From: JBFKAV01 sp041621405
Lineage (GTDB): Bacteria; Pseudomonadota; Alphaproteobacteria; Rhodobacterales; Rhodobacteraceae
NCBI GenBank assembly: GCA_041621405.1
Contig: JBFKAV010000185.1
Span: 1-5,948, forward strand
Direction of reading: 5' to 3'
DNA: 5,948 nucleotides
Shown here: positions 1 through 5,374 of the stretch, piece by piece
Position numbering within the stretch: the stretch's first letter is position 1
Layout: the number at the start of each line of letters is the position of its first letter
Position numbers and translations under genes: made by a program
Notes under the pieces: generated by a model
The model's database searches: none
Seen by the model: the letters and a program-made list of their open reading frames with translations, nothing else
Told to the model about the DNA's origin: nothing

Positions 1-32
1 CGCACCGCCCTCTGAAGTGTCAGCGTAACGGC

Positions 33-1340
33 CTAGCGGTAGCCGGCGGCTTCCATTGCGTCGTTGGTGATCGCCTGGGCCTTCTCAAGCGCCTCGTCGA
101 TCGACTGCTGACCGGCATAGGCCGCCGAGAACTCCTGGCTGACCTCGGTCGCGATACCGGCGAACTCGGGGATGGCCACGAACTGGACGCCGACATAGGG
201 AACCGGCTTTTCCGTCGGGTTCTGCGGATCGGCCATGTCGATGGACTTCAGCGTCATAGCGGCGAACGGAACGTCCTTGTAGTTGTCGTTCTGATAAAGC
301 GAGGTGCGGGCACCCGGCGGAACGTTGGCCCAGCCTTCATTGGCTGCAACCAGCTCGATGTAGTCCTTCGAAGTGGCCCACTCGATGAACTCTTTCGCGG
401 CCTCTTCTTTTTGGGTGCCGGCCGGGATCGCAAGCGCCCAGGCCCAAAGCCAGTTCGCCCGCTTGTCGTGGCCTTCGGCGTTCGGAGCCAGCGCAAATCC
501 GACCTTGTCGTGCACTTCCGAGTCGTTCGGGTTGGTCACGAAGGACGCCGCAACAGTGGCGTCGATCCACATGCCGCACTTGCCCTGGTTGAACAGCGAC
601 AGGTTCTCGTTGAAGCCATTGGTTGCGTATCCCGGAGGACCGGATTCGTTCATCATGCCGACGAAGAATTCCAGCGCGTCCTTCCACTCGGGCTGGTCGA
701 ACTGGGCGTTCCAATCCTCGTCGAACCAGCGCGCGCCGAACGAGTTGCCGGTGACGGTGATGAAGGCGCCGCCTTCGCCCCAGCCGGCCTTGCCGCGCAG
801 GCAGATGCCATTGATGTCGTTGGCGCGATCGGTCATCGCGGCCGCGGCTTCGCGGATGAATTCCCAGGTTGGCGCATCGGGCATTTCCAGACCGGCCTTC
901 TCCATCAGGTCGGTGCGGTACATGATCATCGAGCTTTCGCCGTAGAACGGCGCCGCATAGAGCGTGCCGTCATGGCTCAGGCCCGCGCGCATCGCAGGAA
1001 GGATGTCGTCGACGTCATATTCCGCCGACAGATCGTCGAGCGGGACCAGCCAGCCATTGGCGCCCCAGATCGGGGTTTCGTACATGCCGATGGTCATGAT
1101 GTCGAAGGCGCCGCCCTTGGTCGTGATGTCCGTGGTGACGCGCTGGCGCAGGACATTCTCCTCCAGCGTCACCCACTCGACCGTATGACCGGTCTTCGCG
1201 GTGAAATCGTCGGTGTAGCCCAGCATGCGGATCATGTCGCCGTTGTTCACGGTGGCGATGGTGATTTGCTCGGCGACGGCGGCGGTCGCAGCGACCGATA
1301 CCAGCGCAGAGGCCGCAATAAGTGCGTTCTTCATTCTCAT
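33..1340 (-). CDS. Periplasmic sugar/polyol ABC transporter substrate-binding protein (SmoE/MtlE-like)
   Basis: Extracytoplasmic solute-binding protein (family 1 type) that should capture a carbohydrate in the periplasm and deliver it to an ABC permease. The 435-residue length is normal for the family. Residues 1-23 form a Sec signal peptide: Met-Arg-Met-Lys, a hydrophobic Ala-rich core, and a probable cleavage after Ala-Val-Ala (21-23). No lipobox Cys is present, so the protein is soluble. The mature N-terminus (ITIATVNNGDMIR, from 26) and the block GMYETPIWGANGWLVPLDDL (85-104) resemble sorbitol/mannitol-binding proteins as I remember them; the ligand is therefore inferred. Cys180 and Cys255 could form a disulfide. 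The ATG at 1340 has a strong ribosome-binding site. The gene lies downstream of the LacI-type regulator on the same strand, behind its own operator. Only 32 bases follow the stop, so the permease genes probably lie just outside the window. Confidence 0.9.
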   Translation of the reverse strand: MRMKNALIAASALVSVAATAAVAEQITIATVNNGDMIRMLGYTDDFTAKTGHTVEWVTLEENVLRQRVTTDITTKGGAFDIMTIGMYETPIWGANGWLVPLDDLSAEYDVDDILPAMRAGLSHDGTLYAAPFYGESSMIMYRTDLMEKAGLEMPDAPTWEFIREAAAAMTDRANDINGICLRGKAGWGEGGAFITVTGNSFGARWFDEDWNAQFDQPEWKDALEFFVGMMNESGPPGYATNGFNENLSLFNQGKCGMWIDATVAASFVTNPNDSEVHDKVGFALAPNAEGHDKRANWLWAWALAIPAGTQKEEAAKEFIEWATSKDYIELVAANEGWANVPPGARTSLYQNDNYKDVPFAAMTLKSIDMADPQNPTEKPVPYVGVQFVAIPEFAGIATEVSQEFSAAYAGQQSIDEALEKAQAITNDAMEAAGYR

Positions 1341-1345
1341 CTAGG

Positions 1346-1355
1346 TTCCTCCCTT
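1346..1355 (-). promoter_or_regulatory. Ribosome-binding site of the substrate-binding protein gene
   Basis: On the minus strand the sequence AAGGGAGGAA ends five bases before the ATG at 1340; its GGAGG core is seven bases away. This is a strong Shine-Dalgarno match and favours the first Met over the in-frame ATG two codons later. Confidence 0.75.
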
Positions 1356-1378
1356 GGATGTTGTTGCAAGCACGGTAA

Positions 1379-1406
1379 TCCCTAAAGTGTCTCCGCCGCG
1401 AGTCAA
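1379..1406 (-). promoter_or_regulatory. Candidate sigma-70 promoter of the substrate-binding protein gene
   Basis: Read on the minus strand, TTGACT (1406-1401) is followed after 16 bases by TAGGGA (1384-1379). The -35 box matches the consensus at five of six positions; the -10 is poor. A start site near 1372 would give a leader of about 30 bases. The 16-bp palindromic operator lies just upstream of the -35, centred about 50 bases before the inferred start. Because of the weak -10, the true promoter could instead overlap the operator. Confidence 0.4.
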
Positions 1407-1413
1407 TAAGTAT

Positions 1414-1429
1414 TTTTACGCGCGTAAAA
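1414..1429. promoter_or_regulatory. LacI-family operator, perfect 16-bp palindrome
   Basis: TTTTACGCGCGTAAAA is perfectly self-complementary with a central CG, the usual layout of LacI-family operators. It lies between the regulator gene and the substrate-binding protein gene, upstream of the latter. A related copy sharing CGCGCGTAAA lies in front of the regulator at 2552-2567. A site at both the regulator and the adjacent transporter is the expected pattern for a local regulator that also controls itself. That the neighbouring LacI protein binds here is inferred. Confidence 0.75.
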
Positions 1430-1442
1430 GAATCCGGATTCT
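1429..1442. repeat. Perfect 14-bp palindrome AGAATCCGGATTCT
   Basis: Self-complementary sequence directly abutting the operator, sharing base 1429. As RNA downstream of the regulator gene it could fold as a 5-bp stem (AGAAU/AUUCU) with a CCGG loop, followed by U residues supplied by the operator, so it may act as a weak terminator. It could equally be a protein-binding site. Its half-site does not resemble the LacI-type operator. Confidence 0.55.
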
Positions 1443-1443
1443 C

Positions 1444-1457
1444 TCCTGATATCAGGA
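1444..1457. repeat. Perfect 14-bp palindrome TCCTGATATCAGGA
   Basis: Self-complementary sequence beginning 11 bases after the regulator's stop codon on the minus strand and one base from the neighbouring palindrome. A 5-bp stem (UCCUG/CAGGA) with an AUAU loop is possible in RNA but weak and without a U-tract. It could be a second regulator site or part of a composite transcript end; the sequence alone does not decide. Confidence 0.5.
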
Positions 1458-1467
1458 TTATGCGCGA

Positions 1468-2526
1468 TCACGCCGACTGCCGCAGTACGAGCTTGCCCTC
1501 GAAAAGCGTCACTTCACGCGATTCGCTCCTGCGGCCCGCGTCCATGATCTCGAAAAGCACTTCAACGCTTCTCCGCACGATGGCGGAGAAATCCTGCGAC
1601 ACCGTTGTCAGCGACGGGCACGTATAGCGCGACCAGGGATGGTCGTCGTGACCCGCGATCCGCATCGCGCAGCCCGGTCCCCGGCCCACCCGCAACCCCT
1701 GATCGTAGGCGGCCGCCAGCAAGCCGATGGCGATGCGGTCGTTGCTGCACAGCACGGTGTTGGTCGGGAACTTCCGCTCCGCTATCAGGCGCCTTCCCTC
1801 CTCGAAGCCCTTTTTCTCGAACTCCCAGCTCTGGCCACCGACATGGATGATCTCGGGCGTATGGCCGAGGCGCTCCATCGACTGCACATAGGCGGTGCGG
1901 TGCTTGATGGCGTTCGGATTTACCGGCGGCATTTCAAGTAGACATGGCGGCTCACCGGTGCGGCTGAGATAGTCCACGATCAGGCCGATGCTCTGAAAGT
2001 GGTCTGTTCCGACAAAGGCCTCCCCGACCTCCTGATTGCTGTCGAAGGCGACCGTCGGCACGTCATCGGCAAACCTGCGGATGGCCTCGAGGTCCGAGGC
2101 GCGCCCCAGGGGCGCGATCAGCGTGCCCGACGGCTTGAACGACCGCAGCGTCTCCAGCGCGTTGACTTCCAGTTCCCGCTGTCCGTGCGAACTGAACAGG
2201 ATCGGCCAGTACCCAGCATCGATGCAGCGCCGCTCGATCATCCGCGCCATCTCGGCGAAGAACGGGTCGGCGAGGTAGGGCACCACGATCCCTATGGTCT
2301 TGGTCGACTTCCTGTTCTGGTTGACCGCGAAGATGTTGGGCGTGTAGTCGAACTTCTTCAGCGCCAGCTCGATCCTTGCCCGCGTGGTGCTGCGCACGCT
2401 TTCCGGGTCGTTGAAGTATTTCGAGACCGTCGGGCGGGATATCCCGCTGACCGATGCGAAATCCTCCATGGTCTGGACTTTTCGTTCACCCATCTTCGCG
2501 ATCTGCCGTGCTCCGCCGCTGTCCAT
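1468..2526 (-). CDS. LacI-family transcriptional regulator
   Basis: DNA-binding regulator, most likely a carbohydrate-responsive repressor of the adjacent uptake genes. With the ATG at 2526 it has 352 residues, normal for the family. The N-terminal helix-turn-helix spans about 17-40, with recognition helix RPTVSKYFN at 31-39; Arg31 and Pro32 sit where LacI has its specificity residues Tyr17 and Gln18. A hinge follows (YTPNIFAVNQ, 61-70), then a periplasmic-binding-protein-like effector domain from about 78 (IGIVVPYLADPFFAEM) to the end, with the typical SNDRIAIGLLAA block at 261-272. The hinge lacks the usual Leu and has Gln70 there. The start is uncertain: a TTG at 2535, the ATG at 2526 and an ATG at 2493 (341 residues) are all in frame, none with a good ribosome-binding site. 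The ligand cannot be read from the sequence; a polyol is inferred from the neighbour. Confidence 0.93.
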   Translation of the reverse strand: MDSGGARQIAKMGERKVQTMEDFASVSGISRPTVSKYFNDPESVRSTTRARIELALKKFDYTPNIFAVNQNRKSTKTIGIVVPYLADPFFAEMARMIERRCIDAGYWPILFSSHGQRELEVNALETLRSFKPSGTLIAPLGRASDLEAIRRFADDVPTVAFDSNQEVGEAFVGTDHFQSIGLIVDYLSRTGEPPCLLEMPPVNPNAIKHRTAYVQSMERLGHTPEIIHVGGQSWEFEKKGFEEGRRLIAERKFPTNTVLCSNDRIAIGLLAAAYDQGLRVGRGPGCAMRIAGHDDHPWSRYTCPSLTTVSQDFSAIVRRSVEVLFEIMDAGRRSESREVTLFEGKLVLRQSA

Positions 2527-2544
2527 CGTCCCCAAAAGATGTAT

Positions 2545-2573
2545 CTTATAACTTATCGCGCGTAAAGTTCTTT
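2545..2573 (-). promoter_or_regulatory. Possible promoter of the LacI-family gene
   Basis: On the minus strand a -10-like TATAAG lies at 2550-2545. The 17 bases upstream (2567-2551) are almost exactly the second operator, so a bound repressor would occupy the -10/-35 spacer. The -35 at that spacing (AAAGAA) is poor, so the call rests on the -10 and the operator position. A start near 2538 would give the ATG at 2526 only a very short leader, which mildly favours the ATG at 2493. Confidence 0.3.
2552..2567. promoter_or_regulatory. Second LacI-family operator, imperfect palindrome
   Basis: CTTATCGCGCGTAAAG is centred on CG and pairs at six of eight positions per half. Its right half and centre (CGCGCGTAAA) are identical to the perfect operator at 1414-1429. 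It lies 26 bases upstream of the regulator ATG at 2526, suggesting autoregulation. The weaker left half implies lower affinity than the transporter site. Confidence 0.6.
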
Positions 2574-2631
2574 CTTGACGTCCGAAAAGATTTGGTCGAG
2601 ATCATGGCGGATACGATCGGACATGGATTCA

Positions 2632-2658
2632 AGGGACCGCAGCCGGTCAGCGGTCCCT
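2632..2658. other. Hairpin with 9-bp GC-rich stem
   Basis: AGGGACCGC (2632-2640) and GCGGTCCCT (2650-2658) are perfect inverted repeats around a 9-base loop. Neither side is followed by a clear run of T on its strand, so it is not a standard intrinsic terminator. It lies 11 bases beyond the stop codon of the minus-strand open frame ending at 2670, where a transcript end would be expected if that frame was once a gene. It also insulates the two divergent gene blocks. Confidence 0.45.
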
Positions 2659-2669
2659 ATCGGTGCGGC

Positions 2670-2810
2670 TCACTCGCGATCCTGGACGACCAGGAAGTGA
2701 CGCGCGGCCAGCTCGCGGGGGATGTCTCCGCAGTTGGCTGCGGCGAATTCGGCCGAATGATCTCCAATCGCCTCCAATGCCGCTCGGTCGGCGTATCCGG
2801 CGTGTGGCAC
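2670..2810 (-). other. Possible remnant of a gene 3' end or a small unrecognised ORF
   Basis: A minus-strand frame ends with TGA at 2672-2670; from a GTG at 2810 it would encode 46 residues ending RELAARHFLVVQDRE. The frame stays open upstream through the antisense of rfbC, which means little at this GC content. Within these 46 codons I count G or C at 37, 22 and 33 of 46 for codon positions one, two and three, the high-low-high pattern of real coding DNA. No ribosome-binding site precedes the GTG and I recognise no family. It may be the tail of a lost gene, or chance. Confidence 0.2.
2734..2761 (+). promoter_or_regulatory. Weak candidate promoter for the rfb operon
   Basis: TTGGCT (2734-2739) and AATGAT (2756-2761) are separated by 16 bases, each matching four of six sigma-70 consensus positions. 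The palindrome ATTCGGCCGAAT (2747-2758) overlaps the spacer and -10. It would give a leader of about 150 bases before rfbC. Matches this weak occur by chance, so this is only a best guess; the promoter could lie elsewhere in the region. Confidence 0.2.
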
Positions 2811-2916
2811 TGGTCTAGCCGACCACTGCCTAGCCGGGCCGCGATCGCGGGTGACAGCGCCGCCGTCGCCTGCTAGGCACCACCGCAACCTGCAACGTTC
2901 CGCACCCGAAGCCCCG

Positions 2917-3486
2917 ATGCTCGTCGAAGACACCACCTTGCCCGAGGTGAAGATCCTCACCCCTCGCCGCTTCGCGGACGCGCGCGGCTTCTTTGCCGAA
3001 ACCTGGAACGCCCGCACCTTCGCCGAGGCCGGCATCGACACCCGGTTCGTGCAGGACAACCACTCGCTCTCGCACCGGGTCGGCACCATCCGCGGTCTGC
3101 ATTTCCAGGCCCCGCCCCACGCCCAGGCCAAGCTCGTCCGCTGCGGGCGGGGGCGGCTCTTCGACGTTGCGGTAGACATCCGCCTGGGCTCGCCGCGTTT
3201 CGGGGCCTGGGTCGGGGTCGAGCTTTCGGCCGAGAACGGCCGCCAGCTCCTGATCCCCGAGGGCTTCCTGCACGGCTTCGTCACCCGCGAGGCTGACACC
3301 GAGATCGTCTACAAGTGCTCGGCCCTCTTCGAGCCTTCCGCCGACGGCGCGGTGCGCTACGACGATCCGGCGATCGGCATCGACTGGGGCATAGAGCCGG
3401 CCAGGGCGATCGTCTCCGACAAGGATGCCTCCGCGCCGCTTCTGGCCGATCTCGGCAGCCCCTTCACCTACGAGGCGGCGCCATGA
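2917..3486 (+). CDS. rfbC: dTDP-4-dehydrorhamnose 3,5-epimerase
   Basis: RfbC/RmlC epimerises C3 and C5 of dTDP-4-dehydro-6-deoxy-D-glucose to give dTDP-4-dehydro-L-rhamnose, the third step of dTDP-L-rhamnose synthesis, in the cytosol. The 189-residue cupin-type protein is of normal length. Visible family motifs are RRFADARGFFAETWN (17-31), QDNHS (46-50), RGLHFQ with catalytic His62 (59-64), Lys72, FDVAVDIR (82-89), GFLHGF (116-121), Tyr132 (VYKCS) and Asp170 (SDKD); His62, Lys72, Tyr132 and Asp170 correspond to the known active site. The ATG at 2917 was chosen because family members begin just before the conserved LPEVKILTP; a GTG at 2851 would add 22 unconserved-looking residues. The ribosome-binding site is weak (GAAG, five bases away). 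It is the first gene of the rfbCBDA cluster and overlaps rfbB by four bases. Confidence 0.96.
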   Translation: MLVEDTTLPEVKILTPRRFADARGFFAETWNARTFAEAGIDTRFVQDNHSLSHRVGTIRGLHFQAPPHAQAKLVRCGRGRLFDVAVDIRLGSPRFGAWVGVELSAENGRQLLIPEGFLHGFVTREADTEIVYKCSALFEPSADGAVRYDDPAIGIDWGIEPARAIVSDKDASAPLLADLGSPFTYEAAP

Positions 3487-4523
3487 AGCTTCTCGTCACC
3501 GGCGGCGCGGGCTTCATCGGCTCGGCGGTGGTCCGCGCGGCGGTCGCCCGGGGGTACGCGGTCGTCAACCTCGACGCGCTGACCTACGCCGCCTGCCTCG
3601 AAAACGTCGCCTCCGTCGCCGAGCACCCGGCCTATGCCTTCGAGCACGCCGACATCCGCGACCGCGTCGCCCTCGACCGCATCTTTGCCGCCCACCGCCC
3701 CGACGCCGTGATGCATCTCGCCGCCGAAAGCCATGTCGACCGTTCGATCGACGGGCCTGCCGCCTTCATCGAGACCAACGTCACCGGCACCTTGAACCTG
3801 CTCGAGGCCGCCCGCCGCTACTGGACCGCCCAGGGCCGCCCCGAGAGCTTCCGCTTTCACCACATCTCCACCGACGAGGTCTTCGGCTCGCTGGGGGAAA
3901 CAGGCCGGTTCACCGAAGACAGCCCATACGCCCCGTCGAGCCCCTATTCCGCCTCCAAGGCCGGCTCCGACCACCTGGTCCGCGCCTGGGCGCATACCTA
4001 CGGGCTGCCCACGCTTCTGACCAACTGCTCGAACAACTACGGCCCCTTCCACTTCCCCGAGAAGCTGATCCCGGTGGTGATCCTGAACGCGCTCGAGGGG
4101 CAACCGATCCCCGTCTACGGGCAGGGGCAGAACGTGCGCGACTGGCTCTTTGTGGAGGACCACGCCGAGGCGCTCCTTACCGTGATCGAGCACGCACGGC
4201 CCGGTGCTACATACAACATCGGCGGCGATGCCGAGGCCAGGAACATCGACCTCGTGCGCACGATCTGCGCCATCCTCGACCAGCGCCGCCCCGAGGCGGC
4301 ACCGCACGGCCGGCTCGTCACCTTTGTCGAGGACCGCCCCGGCCATGACCTGCGCTACGCCATCGACGCCGGCCGGATCCGCGACGAGCTGGGCTGGCGG
4401 CCCAGGGTGACGCTGGCCGAGGGCCTCGCGCGCACCGTCGAGTGGTATCTCGGCAACGAGGCCTGGTGGCGGCCGCTGCAGGCGCGTGCCGGCGTCGGCC
4501 AAAGACTGGGGAGAACCGCATGA
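3483..4523 (+). CDS. rfbB: dTDP-glucose 4,6-dehydratase
   Basis: RfbB/RmlB converts dTDP-D-glucose to dTDP-4-dehydro-6-deoxy-D-glucose using tightly bound NAD+, the second pathway step. It is a 346-residue extended short-chain dehydrogenase, near the usual length. The N-terminal Rossmann motif GGAGFIG is at 7-13. The active-site triplet Thr130-Asp131-Glu132 (ISTDEVFGS) is intact, as are Tyr155 and Lys159 of YxxxK (YSASK). NCSNNYGPFHFPEKLIP (181-197) and DRPGHDLRYAID (284-295) are dTDP-glucose dehydratase signatures. The ATG at 3483 overlaps the rfbC stop as ATGA, with GAGG at 3472-3475 seven bases upstream. A longer in-frame start at 3315 is rejected because it lies inside rfbC and precedes the conserved N-terminus. 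The stop overlaps rfbD. Confidence 0.97.
   Translation: MKLLVTGGAGFIGSAVVRAAVARGYAVVNLDALTYAACLENVASVAEHPAYAFEHADIRDRVALDRIFAAHRPDAVMHLAAESHVDRSIDGPAAFIETNVTGTLNLLEAARRYWTAQGRPESFRFHHISTDEVFGSLGETGRFTEDSPYAPSSPYSASKAGSDHLVRAWAHTYGLPTLLTNCSNNYGPFHFPEKLIPVVILNALEGQPIPVYGQGQNVRDWLFVEDHAEALLTVIEHARPGATYNIGGDAEARNIDLVRTICAILDQRRPEAAPHGRLVTFVEDRPGHDLRYAIDAGRIRDELGWRPRVTLAEGLARTVEWYLGNEAWWRPLQARAGVGQRLGRTA
4508..4513 (+). promoter_or_regulatory. Ribosome-binding site of rfbD inside the rfbB 3' end
   Basis: GGGGAG lies six bases before the rfbD ATG at 4520, inside the last codons of rfbB. It fixes the rfbD start and shows that rfbD can recruit ribosomes itself as well as through the ATGA overlap. 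Confidence 0.6.
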
Positions 4524-5374
4524 GGCTGCTCGTCTTCGGCCGCACCGGGCAGGTCGCCAGCGAACTCGCCCGGCGCGCACCCGATGCAACCTTTCTCGGC
4601 CGCGACAAGGCCGACCTCTCGCGCCCCGAGGAGCTTCCAGGGATCGTCAGGGGGCAGGCGCCCGAGGCGGTGATCAACGCCGCCGCCTACACCGCGGTGG
4701 ACCGGGCGGAAGAGGACGAAGAAACGGCCATTCGGGTGAACGGCGCCGCGCCAGGGACGATGGCGGAGGCCTGCCGCGACCTCGGGATTCCGCTGGTGCA
4801 CATCTCGACGGATTACGTGTTCGACGGCCAGGGCGACCGACCATTCACACCGAACGACCAGACCGCCCCGCTGGGCGCCTATGGCAGGACCAAGTCGGCC
4901 GGCGAGGCGGCGCTGCGCAAGGCCGGCTGCTCGTACGCGATCCTGCGCACCTCATGGGTCTTCTCGGCCCACGGCGGGAACTTCGTGAAGACCATGCTGC
5001 GGCTCTCGGAAACCCGCGACCGCCTGACCGTGGTCGCCGACCAAATCGGCGGGCCGACGCCGGCCGCGGCCATCGCCGACGCCTGTCTAGGGATCGCCCG
5101 GACACTCGCCGATGAGCCGGCGAAAACCGGCACCTACCACTTCTCGGGCACCCCCGATGTCAGCTGGGCCGACTTCGCCCGCGAGATCTTCGCCCAGGCG
5201 GGTCGCGGCACGACCGTCGAGGACATCCCGACCTCGGCCTATCCCACGCCCGCCAAACGCCCTGCCAACTCGCGCCTCGACTGCAGCGCGACCGAGGCCG
5301 CCTTTGGCATTGCCCGGCCCGACTGGCGGGCGCATCTCGCCGATGTCCTCGCCGAGCTCGGAGTCCGCCCATGA
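4520..5374 (+). CDS. rfbD: dTDP-4-dehydrorhamnose reductase
   Basis: RfbD/RmlD reduces dTDP-4-dehydro-L-rhamnose to dTDP-L-rhamnose with NAD(P)H, the last step of the pathway. The 284-residue length fits the family. The Rossmann glycine motif is at the N-terminus (FGRTGQVASEL, 6-16). INAAAYTAVDRAE (52-64) and ISTDYVFDG (95-103) are signatures, and catalytic Tyr121 and Lys125 sit in YGRTK. RTSWVF (143-148), the nearby Asn154-Phe155 and PANSRLD (248-254) contribute to the substrate side. The ATG at 4520 overlaps the rfbB stop as ATGA and places the Rossmann strand at residue 2; an earlier in-frame GTG at 4442 lies inside rfbB and is not credible. The stop overlaps the rfbA start in the same way. 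No key residue is missing. Confidence 0.96.
   Translation: MRLLVFGRTGQVASELARRAPDATFLGRDKADLSRPEELPGIVRGQAPEAVINAAAYTAVDRAEEDEETAIRVNGAAPGTMAEACRDLGIPLVHISTDYVFDGQGDRPFTPNDQTAPLGAYGRTKSAGEAALRKAGCSYAILRTSWVFSAHGGNFVKTMLRLSETRDRLTVVADQIGGPTPAAAIADACLGIARTLADEPAKTGTYHFSGTPDVSWADFAREIFAQAGRGTTVEDIPTSAYPTPAKRPANSRLDCSATEAAFGIARPDWRAHLADVLAELGVRP

Larger units (their letters stand above)
2527..2916. other. Divergent intergenic region between the regulator and rfbC
   Basis: About 390 bases between oppositely transcribed genes. From left to right it contains the second operator and probable regulator promoter (to about 2575), the hairpin at 2632-2658, the minus-strand open frame ending at 2670, a 12-bp palindrome ATTCGGCCGAAT (2747-2758), CTCCAAT twice at 10-base spacing (2762-2768 and 2772-2778), CTAGCCG twice (2815-2821 and 2830-2836) and the 12-bp palindrome CCGCGATCGCGG (2839-2850). 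I see no tRNA, insertion-sequence end, riboswitch or JUMPstart/ops element typical of enterobacterial polysaccharide operons. Confidence 0.6.

Noticed and set aside
35..46. Resemblance of AGCGGTAGCCGG to the ops element used by RfaH
   Set aside because: It lies in the last codons of the substrate-binding protein gene, not in front of a polysaccharide operon, and matches only in part.
411..1385. Long plus-strand open frame of 324 codons opposite the substrate-binding protein gene
   Set aside because: It is a shadow in GC-rich DNA: the translation is Arg/Gly/Val-rich with no recognisable domain, whereas the minus strand encodes a clear family member across the same bases.
2762..2778. CTCCAAT repeated at 10-base spacing, suggestive of a helical-phase binding site
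   Set aside because: Only two 7-base copies and no link to a promoter; on the minus strand it coincides with coding-like codons, so chance is likely.
2839..2850. Palindrome CCGCGATCGCGG near rfbC
   Set aside because: Short GC-rich palindromes containing GCGATCGC are common in such genomes, and nothing places this one in a promoter or repeat family.
2604..2876. Plus-strand open frame from the ATG at 2604 in the intergenic region
   Set aside because: No ribosome-binding site, no recognised family and an irregular composition; the minus strand looks more coding-like over the same stretch.
3468..4589. Minus-strand open frame of 373 codons opposite rfbB
   Set aside because: The plus strand carries an intact rfbB with all catalytic motifs; the antisense translation is low-complexity Gly/Val/Arg-rich and arises from codon-position composition.
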